64,000 bases of DNA from Exiguobacterium sp. s122 (GCF_018618475.1 NZ_JACSMD010000005.1:18227-82226), one strand, 5' to 3'. Positions 35,117 through 44,073 are shown, counted from the stretch's first letter. A program made the numbers and translations. Notes: generated by a model from the letters alone, not told the origin.

Positions 35117-35573
35117 ACAGTTACTGGAGCAAGATGACGTCCATTGGCGTTGGCGCTGGGGCGTTTGGCTTGTCGGGATTGTCGTGACGATGGTGGTCAG
35201 CGGCCTCTCACCGAGATGGATTCCATTTAGTACACTCGTCTTTTGTTTTCCGCATCTCTGTTTGGAATGGCGCAAGACAAAACTGTTATTGACATTCAAT
35301 GAGGATGCTCGATACATTCGTCTCATCTATTTAAACTTTATCGGGCAATGGCTTCAGTTCGTCGTATACCTCTATCTTGTGATCAGATACATCACGGGTA
35401 GCACGTCGATTCAACTGTTGATCAGTGTCTGCCTAGGCATGTTCATCGTCACGTTTGGTAGTTCCCGCTGGCTTCAGACGAAACTTTGTACGATTGACCT
35501 GGCACACGTCACTGAAAAAGAGATGTCGGCCGCAAAAGAGGCACGACTAGCAGCATATCGGGCAGACTCTTGA
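35091..35573 (+). CDS. Expanded-family small membrane protein (member g)
   Basis: 160 residues from the ATG at 35091 after GAGAGGAG; the gene overlaps member f by 26 bases. MLTKEARIEQLLEQDDVHWR, helix pair, KLLLTFNEDARYIRLIYLN, second pair, TKLCTIDLAHVTEKEM. Last gene of the tandem, followed by a terminator. HVT subtype. Confidence 0.78.
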   Translation: MLTKEARIEQLLEQDDVHWRWRWGVWLVGIVVTMVVSGLSPRWIPFSTLVFCFPHLCLEWRKTKLLLTFNEDARYIRLIYLNFIGQWLQFVVYLYLVIRYITGSTSIQLLISVCLGMFIVTFGSSRWLQTKLCTIDLAHVTEKEMSAAKEARLAAYRADS

Positions 35574-35596
35574 CTTCACAAGGTCTGCTTTTTTGC
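35562..35596 (+). terminator. Terminator of the six-gene tandem
   Basis: GCAGAC / GTCTGC stem with TTG/CAA inner pairs, followed by TTTTTT; the left arm contains the last codons of member g. Confidence 0.75.
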
Positions 35597-35675
35597 GTCT
35601 CAGGACATCTGTCCTTTATTGTTAAGGCGAATGGACGTAAGCTAATCACGTAATTTATAGAATCGAGGAATCAAC

Positions 35676-36611
35676 ATGTTAGCGATTGGGATTGGATTAG
35701 TGATTGGCATTTTATTGCCGATGCAGACAAGTATGAATGCGAGGCTCCGTATGATTGTCGGGTCTCCGTTCGTCGCATCACTGTTATCGTTTGCGATTGG
35801 AACGTCGTTTTTAACAATCGTTTTACTCCTAACTGGTCAGACGGTTCGAATCGATAGTAGTTTGTTTCAAACGCAGCCGGCTTGGATTTGGACGGGCGGA
35901 TTGCTCGGCGTTGTTTTTTTAACGGGAAACATCCTCTTGTTCCCTCGTCTTGGGAGTGTCCAGACGGTCATCATGCCGATATTTGGTCAAATTCTCATGG
36001 GATTGCTCATCGATCATTTCGGTTGGTTTCATTCTACGGTCAACGCACTTACATCGACGCGTCTCGTCGGGGCGGTCCTCGTGTTGATTGGTGTGGTCGG
36101 AACGGTCGCGTTCGCCGATTGGTTGAACCGTCGACGCGGTAAACTGAGCGCGATGCAAGGCACTGATCCATCGAAGAACGGCTGGCGGCTGTTTGGGATT
36201 GGAACGGGCATGATGAGTGCGACGCAAACGGCCATCAACGGTCATTTAGGGGCGGTGCTTGAATCCGCGTTAAAAGGCGCATTCGTTTCGTTTGTCGTCG
36301 GGACGATGGCCCTTCTACTCATTGTGATTCTTATGCGACCGACCGTCCAATGGCGTGGGCTCGCCGGACAGCCGGCTTGGATTTGGTTCGGCGGCATCAT
36401 CGGGGCGTTGTTTATAGGTGGGAACGTCTTCATCGTGCCACTGGTCGGGACGGGTGTTGCGGTCGTGATCGTGATTATCGGCTTATTATGCGGAAGTCTC
36501 CTGATTGACCGGTTCGGTTGGTTTGGCGCGGCGAAACATCCGGTGACCGGCATCCAACTCGTCAGTCTGGCAATCATGGTCATCGGCATATTACTCATTC
36601 GGTTAGCGTAA
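35676..36611 (+). CDS. DMT transporter, duplicated DUF606 (YdcZ) domains
   Basis: 311 residues formed by two similar halves of about 150, each beginning with a small-residue-rich helix and holding a PAWIWTGG or PAWIWFGG turn and a (I/L)DHFGWF or IDRFGWFG motif. Ten helices in all. Each half equals a single DUF606 protein such as those at 36625 and 37733. The gene heads an operon with these and a Crp-like regulator. Substrate unknown. Confidence 0.85.
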   Translation: MLAIGIGLVIGILLPMQTSMNARLRMIVGSPFVASLLSFAIGTSFLTIVLLLTGQTVRIDSSLFQTQPAWIWTGGLLGVVFLTGNILLFPRLGSVQTVIMPIFGQILMGLLIDHFGWFHSTVNALTSTRLVGAVLVLIGVVGTVAFADWLNRRRGKLSAMQGTDPSKNGWRLFGIGTGMMSATQTAINGHLGAVLESALKGAFVSFVVGTMALLLIVILMRPTVQWRGLAGQPAWIWFGGIIGALFIGGNVFIVPLVGTGVAVVIVIIGLLCGSLLIDRFGWFGAAKHPVTGIQLVSLAIMVIGILLIRLA

Positions 36612-36624
36612 AGGGGGAAAAGAC

Positions 36625-37050
36625 ATGCGAGGTGTATTGTTTGCGATAAGTGGGGGCTTCTTTTTAACGCTACAAAGTGTCGCCAATGCCAATATCAGTT
36701 CGAATATCGGAACGTGGCAAGCCGCAACGCTCACCCAGATGACCGGTTTTCTCGTGGCGCTCCTCGTCACGCTCGTCATTCGGGACCGTACTTATCGTGA
36801 GATGCGGCAAGTGAAGCCGCTCTATTTGTCAGGTGGCGCCTTCGCGGCGCTCATCTTGTTTAGCAATATGACGGCTGTGCATACGCTCGGCGTGACGCTC
36901 ACGATTTCCTTATTTTTAATCGCCCAGCTCGCGCTCGCCCTCGTAATCGATGGCCGCGGCTGGTTCGGCATGGTGCGACGACGCTTAAACGTCACCCAGC
37001 TTCTCGGTGTGGCGATGATGGTGGCTGGCGTCATTTTATTAAAATGGTAG
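36625..37050 (+). CDS. DMT transporter, single DUF606 domain
   Basis: 141 residues, five helices. LTLQSVANANISSNIGTWQA at the start and VIDGRGWFG near the end are DUF606 features. Single-domain members usually pair as heterodimers; the partner is probably the protein at 37733. It lies 13 bases after the two-domain gene and 10 before the regulator. Confidence 0.85.
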   Translation: MRGVLFAISGGFFLTLQSVANANISSNIGTWQAATLTQMTGFLVALLVTLVIRDRTYREMRQVKPLYLSGGAFAALILFSNMTAVHTLGVTLTISLFLIAQLALALVIDGRGWFGMVRRRLNVTQLLGVAMMVAGVILLKW

Positions 37051-37060
37051 GAGGGACGAC

Positions 37061-37720
37061 ATGGAGCAGTTCATTCAACAGTATGGTCTCGATGACGTGT
37101 TACCTCTGGCGGCACGGAACGATTTGAGACTCGTTCGCTACGTGCCAGGGTCAACGATTTGTTCCCAAGGCGATCCGGCTCAATCGCTTTATTTTCTCGT
37201 CAGTGGGAAGCTTCGCGTCTCCCATACGTCGGTTGCTGGGAAACGGCTCGTCTTGTCGTTCAAGCAGCCACTCGACTTGATTGGTGACATCGAATATGTA
37301 CGACGGACGCCATACTTGAATACGGTCGAGGCGGTCACAGCCGTCGAGATGCTCGTCATTTCGTTCGACGCGTTAGCACATCATGCCACCGATGACGTCA
37401 CATGGCTCAACTATCTATTGGCGGAAATTACCCGTAAGTTCGAGATGAAGTCGCAATCGATGAGCTTTAATTTGTTTTATCCGGTCGAGGTCCGGCTCGC
37501 TAGTTATTTGCTGTCGATGACACCCGAGACGACGACGCTCGGTTCGACGGTCGACGAGTTGACCGACATCGCCGATTTGATTGGGACGAGCTATCGGCAC
37601 GTCAATCGGACGCTCAAACGCTTTGTTGAACAAGGACTCATTGAGCGGGACAGACGTTCGATCACGGTCATCAATCGTAATCGTTTGATTGAGGTGGCAG
37701 GAGAAAGTATCTATGAGTGA
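37061..37720 (+). CDS. Crp/Fnr-family transcriptional regulator (YeiL-like)
   Basis: 219 residues. N-terminal cyclic-nucleotide-binding fold: YVPGSTICSQGDPAQSLYFLVSGKLRVSH, then DLIGDIEYV. C-terminal helix-turn-helix: LTDIADLIGTSYRHVNRTLKRFVEQGLIERD. The Arg/Ser/Thr residues needed for cAMP binding are not evident, so another signal is likely. It sits within the DMT transporter operon, so probably regulates it. Confidence 0.9.
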   Translation: MEQFIQQYGLDDVLPLAARNDLRLVRYVPGSTICSQGDPAQSLYFLVSGKLRVSHTSVAGKRLVLSFKQPLDLIGDIEYVRRTPYLNTVEAVTAVEMLVISFDALAHHATDDVTWLNYLLAEITRKFEMKSQSMSFNLFYPVEVRLASYLLSMTPETTTLGSTVDELTDIADLIGTSYRHVNRTLKRFVEQGLIERDRRSITVINRNRLIEVAGESIYE

Positions 37721-37732
37721 GGAGGATGACCG

Positions 37733-38206
37733 ATGGCGATTGGAATGCTGTTAGCCGTGTTCGGCGGGATGCTCGTCTGCGTTCAAAATACGTTCAATGC
37801 GAACGTGAAACAAAAGGTCGGCGCGTGGTCCACGACGACGCTCGTTCTTGGGCTCGGGTTTCTCGCCTCGCTTATCGCGGGGTTGATGAGTAACGGACCG
37901 GCTTTGTTTGCCGTAACTGGGATGGAGACGTGGTATTGGTTCAGCGGGATCATCGGCGTCGGTGTTGTTTTCAGCGTGACGCAAAGCGTCGAGCGGCTCG
38001 GCCCGAGTTATGCCATCTCCATCGTCATGGTGTCGCAAATCCTGTTCGCACTCCTTTGGGACACACTCGGTTGGTTCGGGCTCGAGGCGATTCCGTTCAC
38101 ATGGAAGACCGGCGTCGGCATCGTCTTCATTGTCGGTGGGGTATTGCTGTTTCAATTGAGCGGGAATGAAAAAGTAGTGAACGAGCGTGTCCGCCGCGTC
38201 GGCTGA
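37733..38206 (+). CDS. DMT transporter, single DUF606 domain
   Basis: 157 residues, five helices. VQNTFNANVKQKVGAWSTT at the start parallels the 36625 protein; LWDTLGWFG near the end is the DUF606 aromatic motif. Last gene of the four-gene operon; it ends 2 bases before the convergent zinc-ribbon gene. Confidence 0.85.
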   Translation: MAIGMLLAVFGGMLVCVQNTFNANVKQKVGAWSTTTLVLGLGFLASLIAGLMSNGPALFAVTGMETWYWFSGIIGVGVVFSVTQSVERLGPSYAISIVMVSQILFALLWDTLGWFGLEAIPFTWKTGVGIVFIVGGVLLFQLSGNEKVVNERVRRVG

Positions 38207-38208
38207 CG

Positions 38209-38412
38209 TTAAAATGATTTCCCGCAACTATGACAAGTCTGCCCGTGTTCCTGCCTTCTGACAGAGGTTTGGCAATGCGGGCATGTTGTCGTTTGTGACT
38301 CTTGCGGATAAAACGTCGAACGATGCTCGAACGGGGAGCGGTAATGCGGTTTCCAGTTGAAAAGGATAAAGACAACGACAGCGAGTAAAATGATAAGAAT
38401 CACGATATCCAT
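38209..38412 (-). CDS. Small membrane-anchored zinc-ribbon protein
   Basis: 67 residues: one N-terminal helix (VILIILLAVVVFILF), then a polar linker and a zinc ribbon CPHC-(13)-CHSC near the C-terminus. Ribosome binding site TAGGAGG. Function unknown. Confidence 0.78.
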   Translation of the reverse strand: MDIVILIILLAVVVFILFNWKPHYRSPFEHRSTFYPQESQTTTCPHCQTSVRRQEHGQTCHSCGKSF

Positions 38413-38491
38413 ATGAAAACCTCCTAATTATTGGTATGCTAATCCTATATACGCAACGCATACGGATTAGGTTTCAAGGGGGAATGAAGAG

Positions 38492-38980
38492 ATGACACGT
38501 GAGGAACGAGTCGAGCAATTATACGTACGAAATCGAACCGGGCTCGTAATGTTGATTAGTACATTTATGATTGGACTTACTGGTGGACTATGGTTTTTTA
38601 CTGGGGGAACCTATGGACAGATTGCTGCATTCGTCTTCTTTTTCGTCGTCACGTTGCCACTTAGCTTCGTCGCTTGGCGGAAGACGCGGACGCTGTTGAC
38701 GTTCAATGAGGATCAGCGTTATCGCCGCTGGATTCGCTTCAAAGGGTTACTAAATCTCGTCCTACTGTTCGGCATGATGGGGATGATGTCGCTCTTTGCA
38801 TCAGGATTCGTCCCATTGTCGCTGTTCACGGGGACGGTCGTGAGTTTGGCCATCGGTTATTTGTTCATCGAGATGGTGATTGATCGCCGCTTGCTTCAAA
38901 TCGATGATGAGCACGTCGTCGACAGCCTGCTCGGATTGACGAAGCGGGAGCGAATGAAACGGCATTGGGAAGAAGAGTGA
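38492..38980 (+). CDS. Expanded-family small membrane protein (member h)
   Basis: 162 residues. MTREERVEQLYVRNRTGLVM, helix pair, RTLLTFNEDQRYRRWIRF, second pair, RRLLQIDDEHVVDSLLGL. HVT subtype. Ribosome binding site AAGGGGG. Divergent from the zinc-ribbon gene and about 60 bases before member i. Confidence 0.8.
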   Translation: MTREERVEQLYVRNRTGLVMLISTFMIGLTGGLWFFTGGTYGQIAAFVFFFVVTLPLSFVAWRKTRTLLTFNEDQRYRRWIRFKGLLNLVLLFGMMGMMSLFASGFVPLSLFTGTVVSLAIGYLFIEMVIDRRLLQIDDEHVVDSLLGLTKRERMKRHWEEE

Positions 38981-39039
38981 AACTTTTTGCACGATTGATT
39001 CGTAAAAGAAGGAAATGAGATTTAGCTAGGAGGAAAGAT

Positions 39040-39525
39040 ATGATTGAAAAGAACGAACGGCTAAAACAAATGGTCGAGAACGACCGCCACGTGAACAAAA
39101 CAGCGCTCTTGCTCACGTTCATGATTCTAGGAATCGCCTTTTACTTCATCTTTACGCAAGAAATCTCGGTCGTGACGTTCGCCGTGATCATTATGGCGAC
39201 CCAGTTGCCGAGCTTGTATCGGGCCTGGCACCGAATGAAGTTACTGATTACATTCAATGATGAGGCGCGCTATCAAAAGTTTGTTCGTCTCGAGTTCGGG
39301 ATCGTGCTCGCGAACGTCATCTTGCTCGGTGTCTTTATCGCCATCGCCTGGTCGATTGAAGGGTCACTTATCGTGTTTGCGGTCATGCTCCTCGCCCTGT
39401 TCATCCCGTTCATCTTCTTATCGGTATGGGTGAACCGGAAGCTGGAGCTAATTGATTCGAATCATGTTACGAATCACGAGCTCCGGATGGCACATCGGGA
39501 AGCGGCGACAAATCGCTTCAACTAA
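39040..39525 (+). CDS. Expanded-family small membrane protein (member i)
   Basis: 161 residues. MIEKNERLKQMVENDRHVNK, helix pair, KLLITFNDEARYQKFVRLE, second pair, RKLELIDSNHVTNHELRMA. Ribosome binding site AGGAGG. HVT subtype, next to member h. Confidence 0.8.
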   Translation: MIEKNERLKQMVENDRHVNKTALLLTFMILGIAFYFIFTQEISVVTFAVIIMATQLPSLYRAWHRMKLLITFNDEARYQKFVRLEFGIVLANVILLGVFIAIAWSIEGSLIVFAVMLLALFIPFIFLSVWVNRKLELIDSNHVTNHELRMAHREAATNRFN

Positions 39526-39549
39526 ACAGCCAAAGGGGCGTAAAGACTC

Positions 39550-39942
39550 ATGAGTCGAAAGTTAGTCTTTTTTCTAATTGTTGGATTGCTGTTTTTGCAT
39601 GCATGTAATGAAAGTGGTCGTGAACTTGTCGTCGGGACTTATACAGACGAGAGTACCATCGTCTACTCAGGTGATACGCTCACAAACGAGTTGGAAATTA
39701 CACGATTCCTTGAGTTGATTGAGACGAGCACCCTATCTGAAGCCCAAGTTACCGGCTTGCCCGACTATGTGATCACGGTGAACAATCGGTCTGAGTCGAC
39801 AATGGAAGCGATGGTGAATGTTTGGGTTTTAGAAAACGAACAGATGCTTTTCACTCGTGGGATGGAAGGAACTGAGGTGTTTCAAATTGATTCGATGTAC
39901 ACCGAAGACATAAACAACATCCTAAACATGAATACTTTCTAA
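39550..39942 (+). CDS. Small lipoprotein, 130 residues
   Basis: Signal peptide MSRKLVFFLIVGLLFLHACN with lipobox LHAC gives a lipidated Cys19. The mature part is acidic with beta-strand-like segments (YVITVNNRSESTMEAMVNVW). No family recognised. Downstream of two expanded-family genes and possibly cotranscribed. Confidence 0.75.
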   Translation: MSRKLVFFLIVGLLFLHACNESGRELVVGTYTDESTIVYSGDTLTNELEITRFLELIETSTLSEAQVTGLPDYVITVNNRSESTMEAMVNVWVLENEQMLFTRGMEGTEVFQIDSMYTEDINNILNMNTF

Positions 39943-39958
39943 ATGAGTGGAGGGTACG

Positions 39959-40072
39959 ATGGGGTTGCAAGCGTTGGACATGTTATGGTCGATTGGACAT
40001 ATTGCGGTCATCGTTGCGGGTTTTTTATTTGTACTACAGCGGATGAGTTTAAAAATGCGCAAAGCGAACTGA
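39959..40072 (+). CDS. Small membrane protein, 37 residues
   Basis: ATG preceded by GTGGAGGG. One helix (IAVIVAGFLFVLQRM) and a basic C-terminus KMRKAN. 16 bases after the lipoprotein and before a strong terminator, so it fits as the last gene of that transcript. No family recognised. Confidence 0.55.
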   Translation: MGLQALDMLWSIGHIAVIVAGFLFVLQRMSLKMRKAN

Positions 40073-40079
40073 AGCGAAT

Positions 40080-40116
40080 AAAACAGCCATGACATTCGAT
40101 TGTCATGGCTGTTTTT
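40080..40116. terminator. Bidirectional intrinsic terminator
   Basis: AAAACAGCCATGACA / TGTCATGGCTGTTTTT, a 15-bp stem, between convergent transcripts. Confidence 0.93.
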
Positions 40117-40159
40117 CGTTTGCGCAGATTCGGGACTGACCGAAAAAACGAGACTAGAG

Positions 40160-40678
40160 CTATTCTTCTACCTGAATTTTGAACACGTCGGTACCGGAAC
40201 GGTTGGTCAAGAAGGTGATTAAAATCAAATCGCCCGCTGATAAGTCTGAGAGGGAAAGGACGGTATCTTGCTTATAGATGGATACTTGTTCGTCATAAAT
40301 ATCGTACGTCATCATCTTTTGATTCGTTTCACCGTTGAACGACTGCGGGGTAACCGTCAATCGATTGCCGTCAATGCTTTCAATCTCGGCATAAAAGGTT
40401 TGAACATCAGACGGAGCGAGGACCCAAGCGTCGGTTTCATAGGCCTTGTACGCGTTCGCATATCCCGCGAAATAACTGATGACGATACTGATAGATAACA
40501 AAACGAACAACAGGATAACTGTGACTTTATGAGGTGGAGCGATTGGAAAACGTGTTCTTGTATTTCCGTCGAGCTCTCGATTGATTTGCCGCTTGTAGAC
40601 TTGAAAATAGAGTACGACAGTTAACACAAAGATGAATACAACAATACATGTTGCAATGATATAGATGGGTATACTCAT
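40160..40678 (-). CDS. Two-helix membrane protein, 172 residues
   Basis: Start at 40678 (MSIPIYIIATC) after AAAGGAGAC; longer frames reach into the previous small gene. Two helices (about 5-28 and 55-75) enclose a basic loop, followed by an extracellular domain with beta-type pattern (VQTFYAEIESIDGNRLTVTP, SDLSAGDLILITFL). The latter resembles the small beta-barrel regions of DUF-type lipoproteins. Downstream of an ABC exporter. Function unknown. Confidence 0.72.
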   Translation of the reverse strand: MSIPIYIIATCIVVFIFVLTVVLYFQVYKRQINRELDGNTRTRFPIAPPHKVTVILLFVLLSISIVISYFAGYANAYKAYETDAWVLAPSDVQTFYAEIESIDGNRLTVTPQSFNGETNQKMMTYDIYDEQVSIYKQDTVLSLSDLSAGDLILITFLTNRSGTDVFKIQVEE

Positions 40679-40710
40679 AGATTTGTCTCCTTTAGTCATT
40701 TGCGGCTGTC

Positions 40711-40800
40711 TTACGAAAACATCGCAATCAAGCACCCACAGATCACCATGCCGGCTGTGTAGAACGTGAAGCGGTGTCGCTCCCAAAGCGATTCGTTCAT
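40711..40800 (-). CDS. Small membrane peptide, 29 residues, coupled to ABC exporter
   Basis: Its ATG overlaps the stop of the ABC ATPase gene (ATGA). The product begins MNESLWERHRFTFYTAGMVI and ends in a short hydrophobic CGCLIAMFS. The overlap is the main support; no ribosome binding site other than that inside the ATPase gene can be judged. Confidence 0.45.
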   Translation of the reverse strand: MNESLWERHRFTFYTAGMVICGCLIAMFS

Positions 40801-41525
40801 TGCGTCACTGCAGCTTCGAGATGACCGCCCTCGACCATTTGGAGGAACGCCTCGTCCGGATCGGTCGTCCCTGACGCCTTGAGCCAGTCGTCGTACCCGC
40901 CTTCATACAGAACCCGTCCTTTATGTAAGAAGATGACGTGGGCATCGAGCTGGGCGAGGTCATGCAACTGATGGGTAGAGATGAGACATGTCCGACCGTC
41001 TTGGACGAGCCGTTGAATCCGGCGCATGATATGAATACGAGACGCCGGATCGACCCCACTCGTCGGTTCGTCAAATAGGTACAGCGCACGCTTCACCGAC
41101 GACAAGAGCGTGACGAATAGCCATTTGCGTTCACCGACCGACATCTTTCCGAGCTTCATCTTCCACAAGTGTTCGAACAGCTCCTGTTCACGAGCGCTCG
41201 AGAGCCCATTTATGTAAGTCTCCATCCGTTTGAAATCTGGTCGTTTCGTAAGTCGACCGATGAAGTACGTCAAATCTTTCCCTGTCAGCTCGTTATGATA
41301 CATCATGTGTTGGGTCAAATAGAGCATGTCTGTCGACGGGACGAGCTGAAGTGAGTCCGCCTCGACTGGGAGCGTTCGGGTCATGCAGTCAAAGAGCGTC
41401 GTCTTCCCGGCTCCGTTCAGTCCAATCAAGACGTTCAGTTTAGTTGGGTGTAGCGTGAACGAGACGCCGTCGAGCACGGGACGTGTTGCTTTTGGATACG
41501 TGTAGCGTAACTCTTGAATATGCAT
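40797..41525 (-). CDS. ABC transporter ATP-binding protein
   Basis: 242 residues from the second of two adjacent ATGs, five bases after AGGAGG. Walker A GLNGAGKTT, signature-like MSVGERKW, Walker B LYLFDEPTSGVDP and switch His in STHQLHDL. Works with the permease encoded 9 bases upstream. The signature differs from LSGGQ (MSVGE), as in some exporter ATPases. Confidence 0.9.
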   Translation of the reverse strand: MHIQELRYTYPKATRPVLDGVSFTLHPTKLNVLIGLNGAGKTTLFDCMTRTLPVEADSLQLVPSTDMLYLTQHMMYHNELTGKDLTYFIGRLTKRPDFKRMETYINGLSSAREQELFEHLWKMKLGKMSVGERKWLFVTLLSSVKRALYLFDEPTSGVDPASRIHIMRRIQRLVQDGRTCLISTHQLHDLAQLDAHVIFLHKGRVLYEGGYDDWLKASGTTDPDEAFLQMVEGGHLEAAVTQ

Positions 41526-41534
41526 CATTTCCTC

Positions 41535-42260
41535 CTAGCGTGTGGCTGATGAGACAAGATTGAACCGATTGATGGCGAACAGCCCGACAAAGACGTGGCC
41601 GATGAGCGCAAACAGCGTCAGCATGAGATTGAACGATACATCAACCTGAGCGACAGTATGGACGATGGCAAATGAAAGTTGGAGTAAGGCATAAAACGGG
41701 TTCACATAGCCGAACCAGACGTCGGGCTGTTTGATCGCTAAATAGAACAACGGAAAGGCGAGTAGATTCGCGACACGCATCAAGCTCGACACTTTGATCG
41801 GGAGAAGCGTAAACGCGACACTACCGAGCGCAAACGGGACACTCCCAAGTAAGAGTAGGAGGGGAGCAATCAGGTAGCTAAGCGTGAACTGACCATGGAC
41901 CAAGGTGACGACGGTTGTGAAAATCGATAGGCTCACGGCGTCGAACACGAGCTGGGCCAATAAGATAGCGAGGATATAGGTATACTTGTTACCTGAAATC
42001 ATCACGTATGTCTTCATGAGACCATACTCTCGCATTCGAGCGAGTTCGAGGGCAATCCCGTTTAAATATGTCGCGAGGATGATATACACCCAAAAATAAG
42101 ACAAGTACATGGCATAATCCGCTGCGGCCATCGTTCGAACATCCGGCGGGCTATAGAGGAGGGCGATACCGAGCGGGATGCCCATCGTCAACACGAATGG
42201 AATTTTATCTGTCAGCACAATTTTGATATACATAAAAAAGTAACTTGAAATATGATGCAT
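41535..42260 (-). CDS. ABC-2 type exporter permease
   Basis: 241 residues from the ATG at 42260 after AAGGAG. Six hydrophobic helices; the loop ALELARMREYGLMKTYVMISG before helix 3 is the ABC-2 coupling region. First gene of the three- or four-gene unit ending at 40160. Substrate unknown. Confidence 0.85.
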   Translation of the reverse strand: MHHISSYFFMYIKIVLTDKIPFVLTMGIPLGIALLYSPPDVRTMAAADYAMYLSYFWVYIILATYLNGIALELARMREYGLMKTYVMISGNKYTYILAILLAQLVFDAVSLSIFTTVVTLVHGQFTLSYLIAPLLLLLGSVPFALGSVAFTLLPIKVSSLMRVANLLAFPLFYLAIKQPDVWFGYVNPFYALLQLSFAIVHTVAQVDVSFNLMLTLFALIGHVFVGLFAINRFNLVSSATR

Positions 42261-42333
42261 AGGACACTCCTTCATTTTTATCCAAATCTTAACATACTAT
42301 ACGTATGCTAAATGTAAAAAGTTTCTTATTTAA

Positions 42334-42386
42334 TAAAAAAGAACTCCTTTTAGAACGAGTGCATCTCGTCTTAAAAGGAGTTCCTC
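42334..42386 (-). terminator. Terminator of the carotenoid desaturase-like gene
   Basis: Long stem with arms AAGAACTCCTTTTA and TTAAAAGGAGTTC plus inner ACGAG/CTCGT, with the T-run on the minus strand. It follows the stop of the minus-strand gene. Confidence 0.85.
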
Positions 42387-42387
42387 T

Positions 42388-43890
42388 TCATGTCGTTGCC
42401 ATACCATCGCGCTTCGCGATCTTATCGCTTACTTGTTGGCCGCTGAGCGTGACCATCGGCATCCCGCTACCCGGGTTGACCGTGCCACCGACGAAGTAGA
42501 GATTCTCGTACAGCTCACTTTGTTTTTTATGTTTGAACCCGCCGTTTTGGTTCTTGTCTGAGACGGTGCCATAAATCGCACCGCGGTCCGAACCATACAT
42601 ACGCTCGATGTCATGTGGCGTCCAAACGTTCCGCGTCACGATGTTGTCCCGAAGACCATCCATGCCCATCCGTTCGAGCTTATCGAGCACCCGTTCTTCA
42701 AACGCCGCGTAGTCGGCTTCGGTGAACGGGTTTTCTTGAATATACGGGATGTGCGGCAAAATTTTGATGTTCTCATGTCCCGCTGGTGCTTGGGTCGCGT
42801 CCGTCTTATTGACGTTCACCAAATAAATCGTTGGGTCGTCCGGAAGCTCGTGTTTCTCGAAGATTTTCTCCATCTGCTCCTGTAAGTTTTCCGAGAAGAA
42901 GAAATTGTGGTGCGCGAGTGCCGGGTATTCTTTCTTGACGCCGAGATGGAGCACGAAGCCGGAGCTGGCCGGTTCGAATTTGTCGACGAGCTTGTCGACG
43001 AACGCCTCTTCGACATCGACCATCTTTTGATAGAACGGGATGACTTCCATGTTCGAGACGTAGTAATCGGCGGAACGGAGTCGTCCATCCTCGAGCTCGA
43101 TCGCCGAGATGTTCCCGTTCAGCGTATGCGCCCGAACGACGCCTTGCCCGGTGTGTAGCTTGACGCCAATCTCTTCAGCGAGCGTCGTCAAGCCTTCGGC
43201 GAGCTTATGTGTCCCACCCTCGACGTACCAACATCCTTGCGCATGCTGCATGTAAATCATCATGTTGAGGACGGCTGGGGCGCTATACGGCGACGATCCG
43301 ACGTATTTGACGTAATACGATAACATCGTGCGCAGGTGTGGGTTGCTAATTCGTTTTGAGATGGCACTGTACATCGTCGATGCCAAGTCGAAACCGGTCA
43401 GTGTGGCGATGGGACCGATTTGTGTGACCGCCTCGAACGGCGATTCGAATCCTTCTTTTAAGTAACTGCGTTCCGTCGTCTTGTAGATGCGTTCAGCATA
43501 GTTCAACAGCTTGCGATACTCATTCATGTCTTTTTTCGACAGTGATGGATTCGCGCTCGCCATCACTTCGAGGTCGTGATACAAGTCGAGCACCGTGCCG
43601 TCCGGGAAGAACGAACGCCACTCCAAGTCGAGCCGCTTGATGGGCACATAATCTTCCATCCGTTTGCCGCTTCCGGTGAACAACTTCTCGAAAATTTGGG
43701 GCATCGTCAAAATCGATGGGCCGAGGTCAAAGCCGAAGCCGTCCTGTTCGAGCCGGTTCACTTTCCCCCCGATGTGGTCGTTCTTTTCATATAAAGCTAC
43801 GTCATACCCTTTTTGTTTTAGCGAGATGGCAGCCGAAATCCCACCCAATCCCCCACCGATGACAATCACTGACTTATTCACGTTCTGCAT
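42388..43890 (-). CDS. Carotenoid desaturase/oxygenase (CrtN/CrtP family)
   Basis: 500 residues from the ATG at 43890 after AGAGGCGG. N-terminal FAD-binding fold SVIVIGGGLGGISAAISLKQKGYDVALYEKNDHIGGKV; C-terminal YFVGGTVNPGSGMPMVTLSGQQVSDKI is the phytoene-desaturase family end. The MPMV variant and NGGFKHKKQSELYENLYFVGG resemble diapocarotenoid oxygenases (CrtP/CrtNb) more than CrtN itself. It would act on C30 carotenoids such as diaponeurosporene in the membrane, in line with the orange pigment of Exiguobacterium. No crtM lies beside it. Confidence 0.87.
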   Translation of the reverse strand: MQNVNKSVIVIGGGLGGISAAISLKQKGYDVALYEKNDHIGGKVNRLEQDGFGFDLGPSILTMPQIFEKLFTGSGKRMEDYVPIKRLDLEWRSFFPDGTVLDLYHDLEVMASANPSLSKKDMNEYRKLLNYAERIYKTTERSYLKEGFESPFEAVTQIGPIATLTGFDLASTMYSAISKRISNPHLRTMLSYYVKYVGSSPYSAPAVLNMMIYMQHAQGCWYVEGGTHKLAEGLTTLAEEIGVKLHTGQGVVRAHTLNGNISAIELEDGRLRSADYYVSNMEVIPFYQKMVDVEEAFVDKLVDKFEPASSGFVLHLGVKKEYPALAHHNFFFSENLQEQMEKIFEKHELPDDPTIYLVNVNKTDATQAPAGHENIKILPHIPYIQENPFTEADYAAFEERVLDKLERMGMDGLRDNIVTRNVWTPHDIERMYGSDRGAIYGTVSDKNQNGGFKHKKQSELYENLYFVGGTVNPGSGMPMVTLSGQQVSDKIAKRDGMATT

Positions 43891-44073
43891 ACACGTACCG
43901 CCTCTTTCCGACATGATTTATCAAACACGTACTGATTCATTTGCCACTATTGCCTCTATTCCCTGCACGCACACTTCCGAACATTCAATTTCAGCACATT
44001 GTCGCCTTCAAAATACGTTGCCTCATCTTTTGATCGAACGGTTCAAGTACAATAATCGTAAAAAAAATGGCGA

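Noticed and set aside
32691..35573. Idea that the tandem small membrane genes are prophage holins
   Set aside because: No lysin, portal, tail or integrase genes nearby; proteins are longer than holins and recur in distant clusters.
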